The notes under the pieces were generated by a model. It did no database searches and was not told the origin of the DNA. It saw only the letters and a program-made list of their open reading frames with translations. A stretch of DNA of 64,000 bases, taken from positions 62,001 to 126,000 of the forward strand of contig NZ_JHBV01000021.1 of NCBI RefSeq assembly GCF_000724545.1, read 5' to 3'. Shown here one piece after another: positions 17,417 to 26,686 of this stretch. The position numbers and the translations under genes were made by a program. This DNA is from Aureispira sp. CCB-QB1. GTDB taxonomy: Bacteria; Bacteroidota; Bacteroidia; Chitinophagales; Saprospiraceae. Numbering within the stretch: position 1 is the stretch's first letter; every line of letters starts with the position of its first letter.

Positions 17417-17869
17417 TGCTAGCTTTTAGGGTACAAATAAGTCTGTGTACCACCTAAATAGAGGTTTCTTTCCCGAATCTACCATTTTTTGTTAGTTTTG
17501 TAAGGAGGCGCTTTGTGCAAAAAATTATTCCTTGGCAAATTATTGTAGTGACTTTTCAGATTCAAAGCAGAAAGAATCTAAAGTTGTTCATTGTTGCAGG
17601 GCTCTTTTAGTTAAGTAAGTGGGTAGAAAAAGTAAGAATAAAAACTAAACTTAGTTTTAGTACCAATCAAAAAGCTCTAGCAAGCTAAAGTGTATTGCGA
17701 TAGCTACTACGTAATACTTAAATATCTTTTTCTAAACAATTACTTATCTACACTTTTTAAGCCCCCTTCTTTATATTACTAGTATAATTTCGAAAACTTG
17801 CTCAATGGCTACCCTGTCATTATTTTTTATAGAATGCATTAACACTAAAACATCAAAAATAGACAATAG
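17417..17869. other. Intergenic region with an orphan promoter-like box
   Basis: No ORF is supported in these 450 bases. TAGTTTTG at 17493-17500 matches the -7 consensus but lies ~370 bases before the next gene. A perfect inverted repeat AAAACTAA/TTAGTTTT occurs at 17641-17658. This may be a long leader or a small RNA; neither is shown. Confidence 0.4.
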
Positions 17870-20665
17870 ATGACCCACAAACATTTAATTACTTTAGTTG
17901 CTATCGCCTTGTTTTGGACAGCTTGCACAACTAATAGTAGAATTATTACGGTTGATTATACGGTTGAAAACAGAGATTTGGACACCGTTTCAGTCACGGC
18001 TTCTAGAACATCCAATTTTGAGCGCCCTGTTTACAATCCTAGTGCCACTCGTACCAATGACTTGTTGCATACCAAACTAGATGTTTCTTTTGATTGGGCA
18101 AATCAGTATTTGAATGGAAAAGCTGTTTTAGAATTAAAACCTGTTTTTCATCCAACCAATCAGGTGCGGTTGGATGCAAAGGGTTTTGATATTCACAAAG
18201 TTGCTTTAATTGGTATTGCTGGTCAAGTACCATTGCAATATAAATATGAGAACAATAAGGATCTCTATATTACCTTGGATCGAACGTATAAAGCCAACGA
18301 AGTGTATCGTTTGTACATTGTGTATACTGCTAAACCAAATGAATTGCCTGTTGGTGGTAGCGAAGCAATTACGTCCGACAAAGGACTCTATTTTATCAAT
18401 CCATTGGGAACAGAAAAGGGCAAACCTCAACAAATTTGGACACAAGGAGAAACGGAGTCTAGTTCTTGTTGGTTTCCTACCATTGATCGCCCCAACGAGC
18501 GTTGTACTCAAGAAATTTTCATTACGGTGGAAGATCGTTTCAAAACACTATCTAATGGTAACTTAGTCAATTCGGTTGAAAATTCGGATGGTACTCGTAC
18601 TGACTATTGGAAAATGGATTTGCCACATGCACCATATTTATTTGCGATGGTTGTTGGTGAGTTTGCTGTTGTCTCTGAAGAATGGAACAATAAATTGTTG
18701 CAATACTTTGTAGAGCCTAAATACGAAAAAGACGCTAAGGCTATTTATAAAAACACGCCTGAAATGTTGACCTTTTTCTCCGAAAAATTGGGAGTTAGTT
18801 ATCCTTGGCCTAAATATTCGCAAGCCGTTGTAAGAGATTATGTCTCTGGCGCTATGGAAAATACAACTGCTGTGATCTTTGGTGATTTTGTTCAAATGAC
18901 AACAAGAGAGTTAATTGATAATAGCGACCTCAACGAAGGTATTGTAGCCCATGAAATGATGCACCATTGGTTTGGTGACTTGGTAACTTGCGAAAGTTGG
19001 GCTAATCTTGCATTGAACGAATCGTTTGCAAACTATAGCGAATACCTTTGGTTTGAACACAAATACGGTAGAGATGCTGCTGATTATATCCGCAAGAATG
19101 AAATTGATGGTTATATGAACCAAGCTATCATCGGAGGCGACAAACACCCCTTAATTTACTACGGGTATGCTGATAAAGAGGATATGTTTGATGCTCATAG
19201 TTACAACAAAGGAGGAACTATTTTGCATATGTTGCGTAACTATGTTGGAGATGATGCCTTTTTTGCAAGCTTGAAAAAGTATTTGGAAGATAATAAATAT
19301 CAAGCAGCAGAGGTACACAATTTGCGTTTGGCTTTTGAAAAGGTAACAGGAGAAGATTTAAACTGGTTTTTCAACCAGTGGTTCTTTACAGCAGGGCATC
19401 CTGACTTAACTGTTACCAAGACATACGACGAAGCAACACGTACCTTAAAAGTAACCGTTAAACAAACTCAAAACTATAAAGAAAGTACTGTATTTATACT
19501 CCCCTTTGCTATTGATGTTTATACCTCGGCTAGTGGCAAACCACAACGTACGAATGTAATTATGACAGAGCAGGAGCAAACATTCTCCATTTATACAGGA
19601 AGTGCCCCTGTTTGGGTCGGAGTAGATGCAGAAAGAGTCATCTTAGGAAAACGTAAATACAAACAGAGTAAAGAAGAGTTAGTCAACCAATTTAGACTAA
19701 GCAAACGTTATCAAAATCGCTATGAAGCGTTAAAGGAATTGAGATATTCTCAGGATAAAAATCCTGATGTGCAGCGATTGTTTAGAGATGCTTTAAAAGA
19801 TCCATTTTGGTCTATCCGTGAACAAGCTATTGATGCCATTAATATTGACCCTAACGACCAATTATTGATTAATAAATTGATCGAATTGGCTCAAAAAGAC
19901 CCACGCTCTCAAGTTCGTCGTGCTGCCATGGAACGCATTGGAGGCTTGGAAGATGCTCAATACTTGGAGGTTGCCAAAAATGCGGTTGACAAAGAGCAGT
20001 CTTATATTGTCATCTCTGCCGCATTGCAAGCTATCTATAGAACTAGCCCTGCTTTGGGAACAGAATATGCGGAGCGTTTGAAGAAAGAGGATAATGTTTC
20101 TATTCTTTTGGGTATTGCCGCTATTTTTGAAAAAACTGGCGATAAAAAACATATTCCTTTTTATGAAAACAATTGGAATAAGACAGATAATTACGCTCGT
20201 TTTACTTTCTTCAATAGCTATGCAGCCTTACTAGAAAACACCAAAGACGAATCTTTGGTTAGAGAGAAAATTGATTATTTTAAAACCATTGCTACCAATG
20301 AGGATGTTTCTCAATGGGGACGTTATGCTGCTTCTAATGCTCTAAAAAAATTGCGAGATGATTATTTCTCCCAAGCAGAAAAAGAATATAAAAAAATCGA
20401 GACATCAATCCTAGATTTAAAAGGGCAAGATACCAAAGATGCTTTGACGCAACTTCAAATATTACTAAAAGACAAATCCAACGCCAATTATGAACGTGCC
20501 GTGGATGCCATTCAACGTTTAAAAGGTAATGAAATTGGTAGTATTTTAGATCGTGTAGATGAGTTTTCCAAAGTCAATACCTACGATATTATTGCAGAGG
20601 CAATAGAAGAAATTAAAGAATGGGAAGAAGATCCTACTTTATTGAGATTGTATCGTTCTTGGTAA
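17870..20665 (+). CDS. M1 family metallopeptidase (aminopeptidase N-like) lipoprotein
   Basis: This 931-residue enzyme should remove N-terminal residues from peptides. The N-terminus is a lipoprotein signal (ALFWTAC, lipid-bearing Cys19), so it is anchored in the membrane and faces the periplasm or surface. The substrate-binding motif GAMEN is at 327-331. The zinc motif HEMMH is at 361-365 with the third ligand Glu384 eighteen residues later (NESFAN), exactly the M1 spacing, and the transition-state Tyr445 is in YNKGG. Residues ~590-931 look like HEAT-type helical repeats (RSQVRRAAMERIGGL and similar), as in the C-terminal domain of the family. All catalytic residues are present. Monocistronic, ended by a strong terminator. 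Confidence 0.95.
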   Translation: MTHKHLITLVAIALFWTACTTNSRIITVDYTVENRDLDTVSVTASRTSNFERPVYNPSATRTNDLLHTKLDVSFDWANQYLNGKAVLELKPVFHPTNQVRLDAKGFDIHKVALIGIAGQVPLQYKYENNKDLYITLDRTYKANEVYRLYIVYTAKPNELPVGGSEAITSDKGLYFINPLGTEKGKPQQIWTQGETESSSCWFPTIDRPNERCTQEIFITVEDRFKTLSNGNLVNSVENSDGTRTDYWKMDLPHAPYLFAMVVGEFAVVSEEWNNKLLQYFVEPKYEKDAKAIYKNTPEMLTFFSEKLGVSYPWPKYSQAVVRDYVSGAMENTTAVIFGDFVQMTTRELIDNSDLNEGIVAHEMMHHWFGDLVTCESWANLALNESFANYSEYLWFEHKYGRDAADYIRKNEIDGYMNQAIIGGDKHPLIYYGYADKEDMFDAHSYNKGGTILHMLRNYVGDDAFFASLKKYLEDNKYQAAEVHNLRLAFEKVTGEDLNWFFNQWFFTAGHPDLTVTKTYDEATRTLKVTVKQTQNYKESTVFILPFAIDVYTSASGKPQRTNVIMTEQEQTFSIYTGSAPVWVGVDAERVILGKRKYKQSKEELVNQFRLSKRYQNRYEALKELRYSQDKNPDVQRLFRDALKDPFWSIREQAIDAINIDPNDQLLINKLIELAQKDPRSQVRRAAMERIGGLEDAQYLEVAKNAVDKEQSYIVISAALQAIYRTSPALGTEYAERLKKEDNVSILLGIAAIFEKTGDKKHIPFYENNWNKTDNYARFTFFNSYAALLENTKDESLVREKIDYFKTIATNEDVSQWGRYAASNALKKLRDDYFSQAEKEYKKIETSILDLKGQDTKDALTQLQILLKDKSNANYERAVDAIQRLKGNEIGSILDRVDEFSKVNTYDIIAEAIEEIKEWEEDPTLLRLYRSW

Positions 20666-20696
20666 TTCCTATTTATTCCTTCTTTTAAAGAATACT

Positions 20697-20733
20697 AAAA
20701 GCAGTTTGCGAATAACACGCAAACTGCTTTTTT
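20697..20733. terminator. Bidirectional rho-independent terminator
   Basis: AAAAGCAGTTTGCG (20697-20710) pairs perfectly with CGCAAACTGCTTTT (20718-20731) around a 7-base loop, followed by further T residues. It serves the M1 peptidase gene and possibly the convergent TPR gene. Confidence 0.92.
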
Positions 20734-20793
20734 AGATTTATATGACAAGTTTACCTTTGTCAAAAATGCCTGTAAAACGATCTGAATAGTTCC

Positions 20794-21906
20794 TTATTTT
20801 GCCCAACGTTCAAACTCTTTTTTATAGGGAAAAACATAATAAAACTGTCGCACAGTTTCTACTAGAGCTTCTTTAGTATGAGGCAATACTTTCTGCATTT
20901 GTTTCAAGGTTTTTATACAACCTTTGTAATCCTCTTGCCACTCCAATATGGATAATAATTCCCAATAATACAACGCTTCATTGGGTCGTTTGGCAATAGC
21001 CTTTCTAATCTGTACTTCTGCTTCTTTAAAATCCTCCAACTGTTCATAAATCACTCCTTTTTGATAATACAGATAATCGTCTTCTCCTATAAAATCCTCA
21101 ATAACTTGTACAGCAGCCAAAGCTTTCTCATACGTCTCTTCCAAAACGTACTTATCCAACATTATAAACTCAAAAGAAGGGTCGTTTGGAAATAGTTTTT
21201 GATATTCTTCAATTGTTTTAAGTATTTTTTCATTGGATTCTAGTAGGTAGCTTAAATTTAATTTTAGAATTTGATGCCCCTTTAATCGCTCATCTAAAGG
21301 AATGCCTGAAATCTTTGTATAAGCTTGTTGATATTCTTGCTTTCGCAGCAAATATGTTGCCTCTATATAAATTTCTGCGTTAGACATTCCTCGACGACTT
21401 TCTTCTCCTCCTTGAATCAATCGAATCGCCGTAGGCAGATATATTGTATTTTTCATGGTCTCACTCAAAAACTGCCCCGTCAATAAAACATAGACATCCA
21501 TTGCTATCCACTGCCCGTTGATGTATTGTAATTTAAACAAAAAGTAATTGACGCCACTCTCTTCATGCCACTGTCGGATGACTAAAGATGAGTCTTCATG
21601 TATTCGGATGTATTCGTATTTGTACTGAATCGGTTGACTGGCCAACGTTCGCCCCAAACTAAACGATCTCCATTCGTGTCGTATCTTTCGATTGAATTGT
21701 TTGATGTCCTTATTTCGAGGATTTTGAAGAATAAAACGATTTAGAAATGCTGTTTTATCAAAATACTGATCAACACTTTGGTCATGAGCATTAAGTGCTT
21801 TAGCTATCTCTTGCCCTAGCTTATCCCACTCTTTGGTTGGTATTTGTGCTTGTATAGCAAAGCTAATGAGATAGCATAATAAAAATAGAAAAGGTATCTT
21901 TTTCAT
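20794..21906 (-). CDS. Secreted tetratricopeptide-repeat protein
   Basis: This 370-residue protein has a signal peptide (FLFLLCYLISFAIQAQ). The C-terminal half, from about residue 180, contains several TPR-like helical pairs such as YQKGVIYEQLEDFKEAEVQIRKAIAKRPNEALYYW (residues ~280-315) and SFEFIMLDKYVLEETYEKALAA. The N-terminal half is of no recognised family (KALNAHDQSVDQYFDKTAF resembles the start of small Bacteroidota lipid- or stress-related proteins but this is not conclusive). It is monocistronic on the minus strand. It likely acts in the periplasm through protein-protein contacts. Confidence 0.75.
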   Translation of the reverse strand: MKKIPFLFLLCYLISFAIQAQIPTKEWDKLGQEIAKALNAHDQSVDQYFDKTAFLNRFILQNPRNKDIKQFNRKIRHEWRSFSLGRTLASQPIQYKYEYIRIHEDSSLVIRQWHEESGVNYFLFKLQYINGQWIAMDVYVLLTGQFLSETMKNTIYLPTAIRLIQGGEESRRGMSNAEIYIEATYLLRKQEYQQAYTKISGIPLDERLKGHQILKLNLSYLLESNEKILKTIEEYQKLFPNDPSFEFIMLDKYVLEETYEKALAAVQVIEDFIGEDDYLYYQKGVIYEQLEDFKEAEVQIRKAIAKRPNEALYYWELLSILEWQEDYKGCIKTLKQMQKVLPHTKEALVETVRQFYYVFPYKKEFERWAK

Positions 21907-21993
21907 GGATTTTTTTAATCAATAGTACACAAAAAACAAGCAAAAGGTTCTGTGTTCTTAAGAATTGTAAAAAATTGAATTCATAAATTATAA

Positions 21994-22026
21994 AAAAAAC
22001 GCCAACTTCGAATGAAGCCAGCGTTT
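21994..22026 (-). terminator. Probable terminator of the aldehyde dehydrogenase gene
   Basis: An imperfect hairpin (AACGC...CTTC / GAAG...GCGTT) lies about 30 bases after the stop; on the minus strand it is followed by a T-run (the A-run around 21991-21998). Confidence 0.6.
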
Positions 22027-22056
22027 GTGGTAAACCTATATTTTCTTCTATGTGAT

Positions 22057-23586
22057 TTAGAAGTCAAATTTAATTCCTTGAGCCAATGGCAACTCTGTAC
22101 TATAGTTGATTGTATTGGTTTGACGACGCATATATGCTTTCCAAGAATCAGAACCAGACTCACGTCCACCCCCTGTTTCTTTTTCACCACCAAAAGCACC
22201 TCCGATTTCAGCACCAGAAGTACCAATATTAACATTAGCAATACCACAATCAGATCCTGCTACACTCAAGAATTTTTCAGAGTCACGCAAGTTGGTTGTC
22301 ATCATGGCAGAAGAAAGACCTTGAGGTACATCATTTTGCATCTCAATAGCTTCCTCTAAGCTACTATATTTCATGACATATAAAATAGGTGCAAATGTTT
22401 CGTGTTTAACGATTTCATATTGTGCATCTACCTCTATTACGCAGGGTTTTACATAACAACCACTTTCATAACCAGCTCCTTCTAGTACGCCTCCTTCAAC
22501 CAATACTTTACCACCTGATTTTTTAGCCTCTTCAATAGAGTTATTATACATTTCAACGGCAGCAGTATCAATCAATGGTCCTACATGATTGTTTTGATCC
22601 AAAGGATCTCCAATGCGCAATTGTCCATAAGCATGAGCTAATTTTTTCACAAAATCGTCGTATACACTTTCGTGAATAATCAAACGACGTGTAGATGTAC
22701 AACGTTGACCACAAGTTCCTACAGCACCAAAAACAGATCCAACTAAAGTTACGTCTAAGTCAGCAGAAGGTGTTACAATCATAGCATTGTTTCCTCCTAA
22801 CTCCAACAAGTAACGCCCTAAACGGCTTGCTACTGTTTTAGCAACAATTTTCCCCATACGAGTAGATCCTGTTGCAGAAACCAAAGGAATACGAGCATCT
22901 GTGCTGATCCACTCTCCTACTTGGTAATCTCCTGTTACAATAGCAGAAATGCCTTCTGGCAAATCATTTTCTTTTAATACTTCTGCCAATATATTTTGAC
23001 AAGCAACAGCACATAAAGGTGTTTTCTCAGAACCTTTCCATACACAAACATTACCACAAACCATAGCAATCATTGCATTCCAAGACCAAACAGCAACAGG
23101 GAAGTTAAACGCAGAAATAATTCCCACTACTCCCATTGGATGCCATTGCTCGTACATACGATGATAAGGACGCTCAGAGTGCATGCTCAATCCATATAGT
23201 TGACGAGACAATCCAACTGCAAAGTCACAAATATCAATCATTTCTTGTACTTCTCCCCATCCTTCTTGAAGGCTTTTTCCCATTTCGTAAGAAACCAAAC
23301 GACCTAACTCATCCTTATATTTACGAAGTGCTTCGCCGTATTGTCTAACAATTTCTCCACGTTGAGGAGCAGGCATCAAACGCCAAGTCTTAAAAGCTTC
23401 TTGAGCACGTTCCATTACTTGCGCATACTCTTCTTTAGTAGTGGTGCTTACCTTTCCGATTAGCTTGCCATCTACAGGAGAGTACGATTCTATCAAGTTA
23501 GCATTGGTATTGCCAAAAAATTCTACACCTGTACTAGTTCCAAAATTTACCTCTTGAATTCCTAGTGTTTTTAGTACTTCTTGCAT
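22057..23586 (-). CDS. Aldehyde dehydrogenase of the ALDH7 (alpha-aminoadipic semialdehyde dehydrogenase) type
   Basis: This 509-residue cytoplasmic enzyme oxidises an aldehyde with NAD+, probably alpha-aminoadipic semialdehyde in lysine breakdown. Key residues are all present: Asn161 in ISAFNFPVAVWSWN, Lys184 in VWKGSEKTPL, Glu262 in LELGGNNAM and the catalytic Cys296 in TCGQRCTSTRR. The C-terminus, GGEKETGGGRESGSDSWK followed by MRRQTNTINYS, is typical of the ALDH7/antiquitin group rather than betaine- or acyl-aldehyde dehydrogenases. No other lysine-degradation gene is adjacent. The upstream ~290 bases may be a long leader (see the -7 box at 23875). Family call is strong; substrate is by homology. 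Confidence 0.92.
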   Translation of the reverse strand: MQEVLKTLGIQEVNFGTSTGVEFFGNTNANLIESYSPVDGKLIGKVSTTTKEEYAQVMERAQEAFKTWRLMPAPQRGEIVRQYGEALRKYKDELGRLVSYEMGKSLQEGWGEVQEMIDICDFAVGLSRQLYGLSMHSERPYHRMYEQWHPMGVVGIISAFNFPVAVWSWNAMIAMVCGNVCVWKGSEKTPLCAVACQNILAEVLKENDLPEGISAIVTGDYQVGEWISTDARIPLVSATGSTRMGKIVAKTVASRLGRYLLELGGNNAMIVTPSADLDVTLVGSVFGAVGTCGQRCTSTRRLIIHESVYDDFVKKLAHAYGQLRIGDPLDQNNHVGPLIDTAAVEMYNNSIEEAKKSGGKVLVEGGVLEGAGYESGCYVKPCVIEVDAQYEIVKHETFAPILYVMKYSSLEEAIEMQNDVPQGLSSAMMTTNLRDSEKFLSVAGSDCGIANVNIGTSGAEIGGAFGGEKETGGGRESGSDSWKAYMRRQTNTINYSTELPLAQGIKFDF

Positions 23587-23983
23587 AAGTTTTTACTTCA
23601 TTAAATGATTTAATTGGATAGTATATTGATTATCAATAACTATTTCTAATTAATACTAGCCACCTCAAAGCTGTATTTATGCTGGTAACCTAATCAATTA
23701 TCCATGCAATACAAAATGCTTTTTTATCGTTTTTGTTCATTCCATGAGCTACCTTTTAGGATTGAAAACTCACAAAGCTCGATTTGTCAAAATACAAGCT
23801 AGTTCTATAAACTAAAAACTCAGTGGGTGACGATATAAAGCCATGAATTAGAATTACTCATCAACTTTATGCCGCAAAGATACTATTCAAGTCTAAGAAT
23901 AAAGAGAAGAAAAGATAAATTATTATTTCTATAAGAAAAAGCCACGAAGTACTGTAAAAAATAATGAAAGCAGGATTCTATTT
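23587..23983. other. Intergenic region, possible long leader of the aldehyde dehydrogenase gene
   Basis: No ORF is supported. On the minus strand a good -7 match, TATCTTTG (23875-23882), lies 289 bases upstream of the ALDH start, without a good -33 element. A short palindrome, TTGATTATCAA, occurs near 23627-23640. Confidence 0.45.
23875..23882 (-). promoter_or_regulatory. Candidate -7 box TATCTTTG
   Basis: This exact TAnnTTTG match is followed by GCGGC on the minus strand. The usual TTTG is missing 20 bases upstream. It could start a ~280-base leader of the ALDH gene. Confidence 0.4.
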
Positions 23984-24361
23984 TCAAGCAATTATTTTTT
24001 GGTACGCTTGATTCATTAACCACAAATTGCCATACAAAATACCAATGGCCAATATATCGACCCAAGCAATATTTCCTGTACTAGCAATAACAATTCCTGA
24101 ATAAATAGGATAGAGTAACAATCCAGCAAGATGGATCATTGTCAATTTGGCAAATATGCGTTTGTATTTGATGGATTTATAAGTAAAAATCAACAAAGTA
24201 TTACTTATTGCCAAGCCTACGGCAATAAAAAAAGCCACATAAATAATAATTACTTCTGATGACCAAACACCCTCTGAGTAAGGCATTTCGAGCCAACGTT
24301 GCATGGCATAAGGAATCCAAGCAATGCTAATGAATAGATTAAAAAAGATGGCTTTCTTCAT
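23984..24361 (-). CDS. Small integral membrane protein of unknown function
   Basis: This 125-residue protein has four predicted membrane helices (about residues 5-20, 35-60, 72-92 and 98-118) and short polar loops. I do not recognise a family. It lies 64 bases downstream of ygiQ on the same strand, so it may be transcribed with it. The acidic WLEMPYSEGVWSSE segment is in the first loop. It is conserved-looking in composition, with no signal peptide distinct from the first helix. Confidence 0.65.
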   Translation of the reverse strand: MKKAIFFNLFISIAWIPYAMQRWLEMPYSEGVWSSEVIIIYVAFFIAVGLAISNTLLIFTYKSIKYKRIFAKLTMIHLAGLLLYPIYSGIVIASTGNIAWVDILAIGILYGNLWLMNQAYQKIIA

Positions 24362-24424
24362 TGAGCTATAGGTTTAAAGCATTTCTATCAACTTGCCCCC
24401 ATCTCATTCCTTAAAATCGTAATG

Positions 24425-26383
24425 TTAATGATCATTTTTTCTAGAAAGAGTGGAGTTTCGTTTCTTTTTTTTATGAAAATTTTTCTTGTAAGCCTTGTTG
24501 TTTCGTCCTTTGGGTCCTTTTCTGTTCTTAGGACTACTCCCCTTTGGAGCTGCAGAAGAGAGGAGTTGATTGATCAAATCTTGGCGATTAGCCTTGCTCA
24601 ACACATTTTTAATCCAACGATGATTTTCTTGTTTGTACCAAAAGAAAAAGCGGTGTTGGTCTCTTTTTTCATCTTCAGCTTTGGGGGTAAAAGTAGGTTG
24701 TAAGGTATATGGATGATACCCCGAATAGTAAATAATCGTTGCAACGGTCATTGGTGTTGGCGTAAAATCTTGCACCTGTTCTAGCTGAAAGCCCATATCC
24801 TTTGTTTCAGCTGCTAAATTAGCCATATCTTCCAACTCACACCCAGGATGACTAGAGATAAAATAAGGAATTAGTTGTTGCTTCAAATCATGCTTACTAT
24901 TGATTCGATCAAACATCTTTTTAAAAGAGTGAAAATGCTTAAACGATGGTTTGCGCATTATCTTTAGAACATTATCCGAAGTATGTTCTGGTGCTACTTT
25001 TAAACGACCAGATACGTGACGAGTAATCAACTGTTCAGAATATTCTTCCAAATCTGCCACATCAGCATTTTTATTAAACTCTGGCACCAACATATCATAA
25101 CGAATACCAGAACCAATAAATGCCTTTTTGACTTTAGGATGTTCGTCTACGGCTCTATATATTTCCGTCATTGGCGCATGAGACGTATCCAAGTTACTAC
25201 AAATAGTCGGCGAAATACAAGAAGGGCTAATACATTTGTCACAAATTGCTTGTACCTTTCCTTTCATCCGATACATATTGGCAGAAGGTCCTCCCAAATC
25301 ACTAATGTATCCTTTAAAATCATCGTCTTGTGTAATATGTTCAACCTCTTTTAAGATCGACTCCTTAGATCGGCTTGCTATAAACTTACCTTGGTGTGCT
25401 GAAATTGTACAAAAACTACAACCACCAAAACAACCTCTATGCATATTAACCGAAAATTTAATCATTTCGTAGGCAGGTATAGCGCCTCTCTTCTTGTATT
25501 TAGGATGTGGTTTGCGCGTATACGGCAAATCGAAAGAAGCATCTATTTCTGTTTCGGTCATGGTCTGGTAAGGAGGATTAATGACCAAGGTTTTGTCCCC
25601 AACATCTTGCAACAGACGTTTCGCATTTAGGTTATTGGATTCTTGTTCTATAAATTTAAAATTACTGGCAAAGGATTTTTTGTCCTGCAAGCAAACTTCG
25701 TGTGAATGCAAGATTTTATCTTTCCAATTTTTATTTTTAGGTAAATTTCCTTTGTCAACTAAGAATGCTGTTTGAGCAATTGTTTTCAAAGACGAAAAAG
25801 GCACTCCCTTATCCAATAAAGTAACCAAGTCCCGTAGGGGTTGTTCTCCCATGCCATACACCAAGATGTCGGCTTGTGAACTTTCTAAAATTGTTGGCAA
25901 TAACTCATCTTTCCAATAGTCGTAATGTGTTACCCGACGCAAAGAGGCTTCGATACCTCCAATCATAACAGGCACATCAGGGTAAATTTCTTTGAGAATT
26001 TTGGTATAAACAGTTGTTGTATAGTCTGGTCTAAAGCCACTTTTCCCTCCTGGACTATAAGCATCGGTAGAGCGTCTACGGCGATTGGCAGTATAATGAT
26101 TGACCATAGAATCCATACATCCCGATGTTACTCCAAAAAACAATCTTGGCTTGCCCAATTTTTTAAAATCACGCCAATCATCTTGCCAATTCGGTTGAGG
26201 AACAATGGCTACTTTGAAGCCCATGCTTTCGATAATTCGCCCTATAACGGCCGCGCCAAATGCAGGATGATCCACATAGGCATCTCCACTAAATAAGATG
26301 ACATCCAGTTCTTCCCACCCTCGTTTCTCAACTTCTTTTTTAGTAGTTGGTAGCCAATCTGTTATTTGATGTTGGTCTTGCAT
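24425..26383 (-). CDS. ygiQ: YgiQ family radical SAM protein
   Basis: This 652-residue protein belongs to the YgiQ group of radical SAM enzymes, whose reaction is not established. The N-terminal domain (residues 1-~290, FSGDAYVDHPAFGAAVIGRI) is B12-binding-like. The [4Fe-4S] motif CFGGCSFC (Cys318, Cys322, Cys325) is intact. A further Cys cluster, CDKCISPSCISPTIC, follows, typical of YgiQ. The C-terminal ~50 residues are very basic (for example KGPKGRNNKAYKKNFHKKKK), probably disordered and nucleic-acid binding. The gene has a textbook Bacteroidota promoter upstream. The ORFs on the other strand are shadows. Confidence 0.93.
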   Translation of the reverse strand: MQDQHQITDWLPTTKKEVEKRGWEELDVILFSGDAYVDHPAFGAAVIGRIIESMGFKVAIVPQPNWQDDWRDFKKLGKPRLFFGVTSGCMDSMVNHYTANRRRRSTDAYSPGGKSGFRPDYTTTVYTKILKEIYPDVPVMIGGIEASLRRVTHYDYWKDELLPTILESSQADILVYGMGEQPLRDLVTLLDKGVPFSSLKTIAQTAFLVDKGNLPKNKNWKDKILHSHEVCLQDKKSFASNFKFIEQESNNLNAKRLLQDVGDKTLVINPPYQTMTETEIDASFDLPYTRKPHPKYKKRGAIPAYEMIKFSVNMHRGCFGGCSFCTISAHQGKFIASRSKESILKEVEHITQDDDFKGYISDLGGPSANMYRMKGKVQAICDKCISPSCISPTICSNLDTSHAPMTEIYRAVDEHPKVKKAFIGSGIRYDMLVPEFNKNADVADLEEYSEQLITRHVSGRLKVAPEHTSDNVLKIMRKPSFKHFHSFKKMFDRINSKHDLKQQLIPYFISSHPGCELEDMANLAAETKDMGFQLEQVQDFTPTPMTVATIIYYSGYHPYTLQPTFTPKAEDEKRDQHRFFFWYKQENHRWIKNVLSKANRQDLINQLLSSAAPKGSSPKNRKGPKGRNNKAYKKNFHKKKKRNSTLSRKNDH

Positions 26384-26686
26384 TTTATATAATTTAAACC
26401 TGTTATTCTATGTCCTAGTTTGTTGAAGTTACGAATTCAATACAGTCAACTCACACCGACAACATTGCAAAGATAAGCCATAATAGCGATACAATCAAAT
26501 ATCCCTCAAGCATCAAGTAGTACAAATCGTCATAAGAAAACGAATCTATAACCCCTTATAATCATTCGTTACTCCATTATTTAAGTACTGTTAGGAATGC
26601 TTAAAAGTCATCAGCAATTCATTTCATTGTGTATTCAACCTCAAAAAAGGCTTCTGGTTCACCAATCATTCCAAAAAACGTACCCA
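26384..26686. other. Intergenic region
   Basis: About 300 bases holding the ygiQ promoter and AT-rich spacer. A short plus-strand ORF at 26597-26902 runs antisense into the WG-repeat gene and is not considered real. Confidence 0.5.
26468..26499 (-). promoter_or_regulatory. Bacteroidota-type promoter of ygiQ
   Basis: On the minus strand TTTG (26496-26499) is followed after 20 bases by TATCTTTG (26468-26475), an ideal match to the housekeeping consensus. It lies 85 bases upstream of the ATG. Confidence 0.82.

Noticed and set aside
22012-22359. 115-residue plus-strand ORF opposite the ALDH gene, and similar antisense ORFs at 25925-26296, 38833-39219 and 56406-56792
   Set aside because: Each lies fully opposite a strongly supported gene with catalytic motifs; they follow from codon bias of the real strand.
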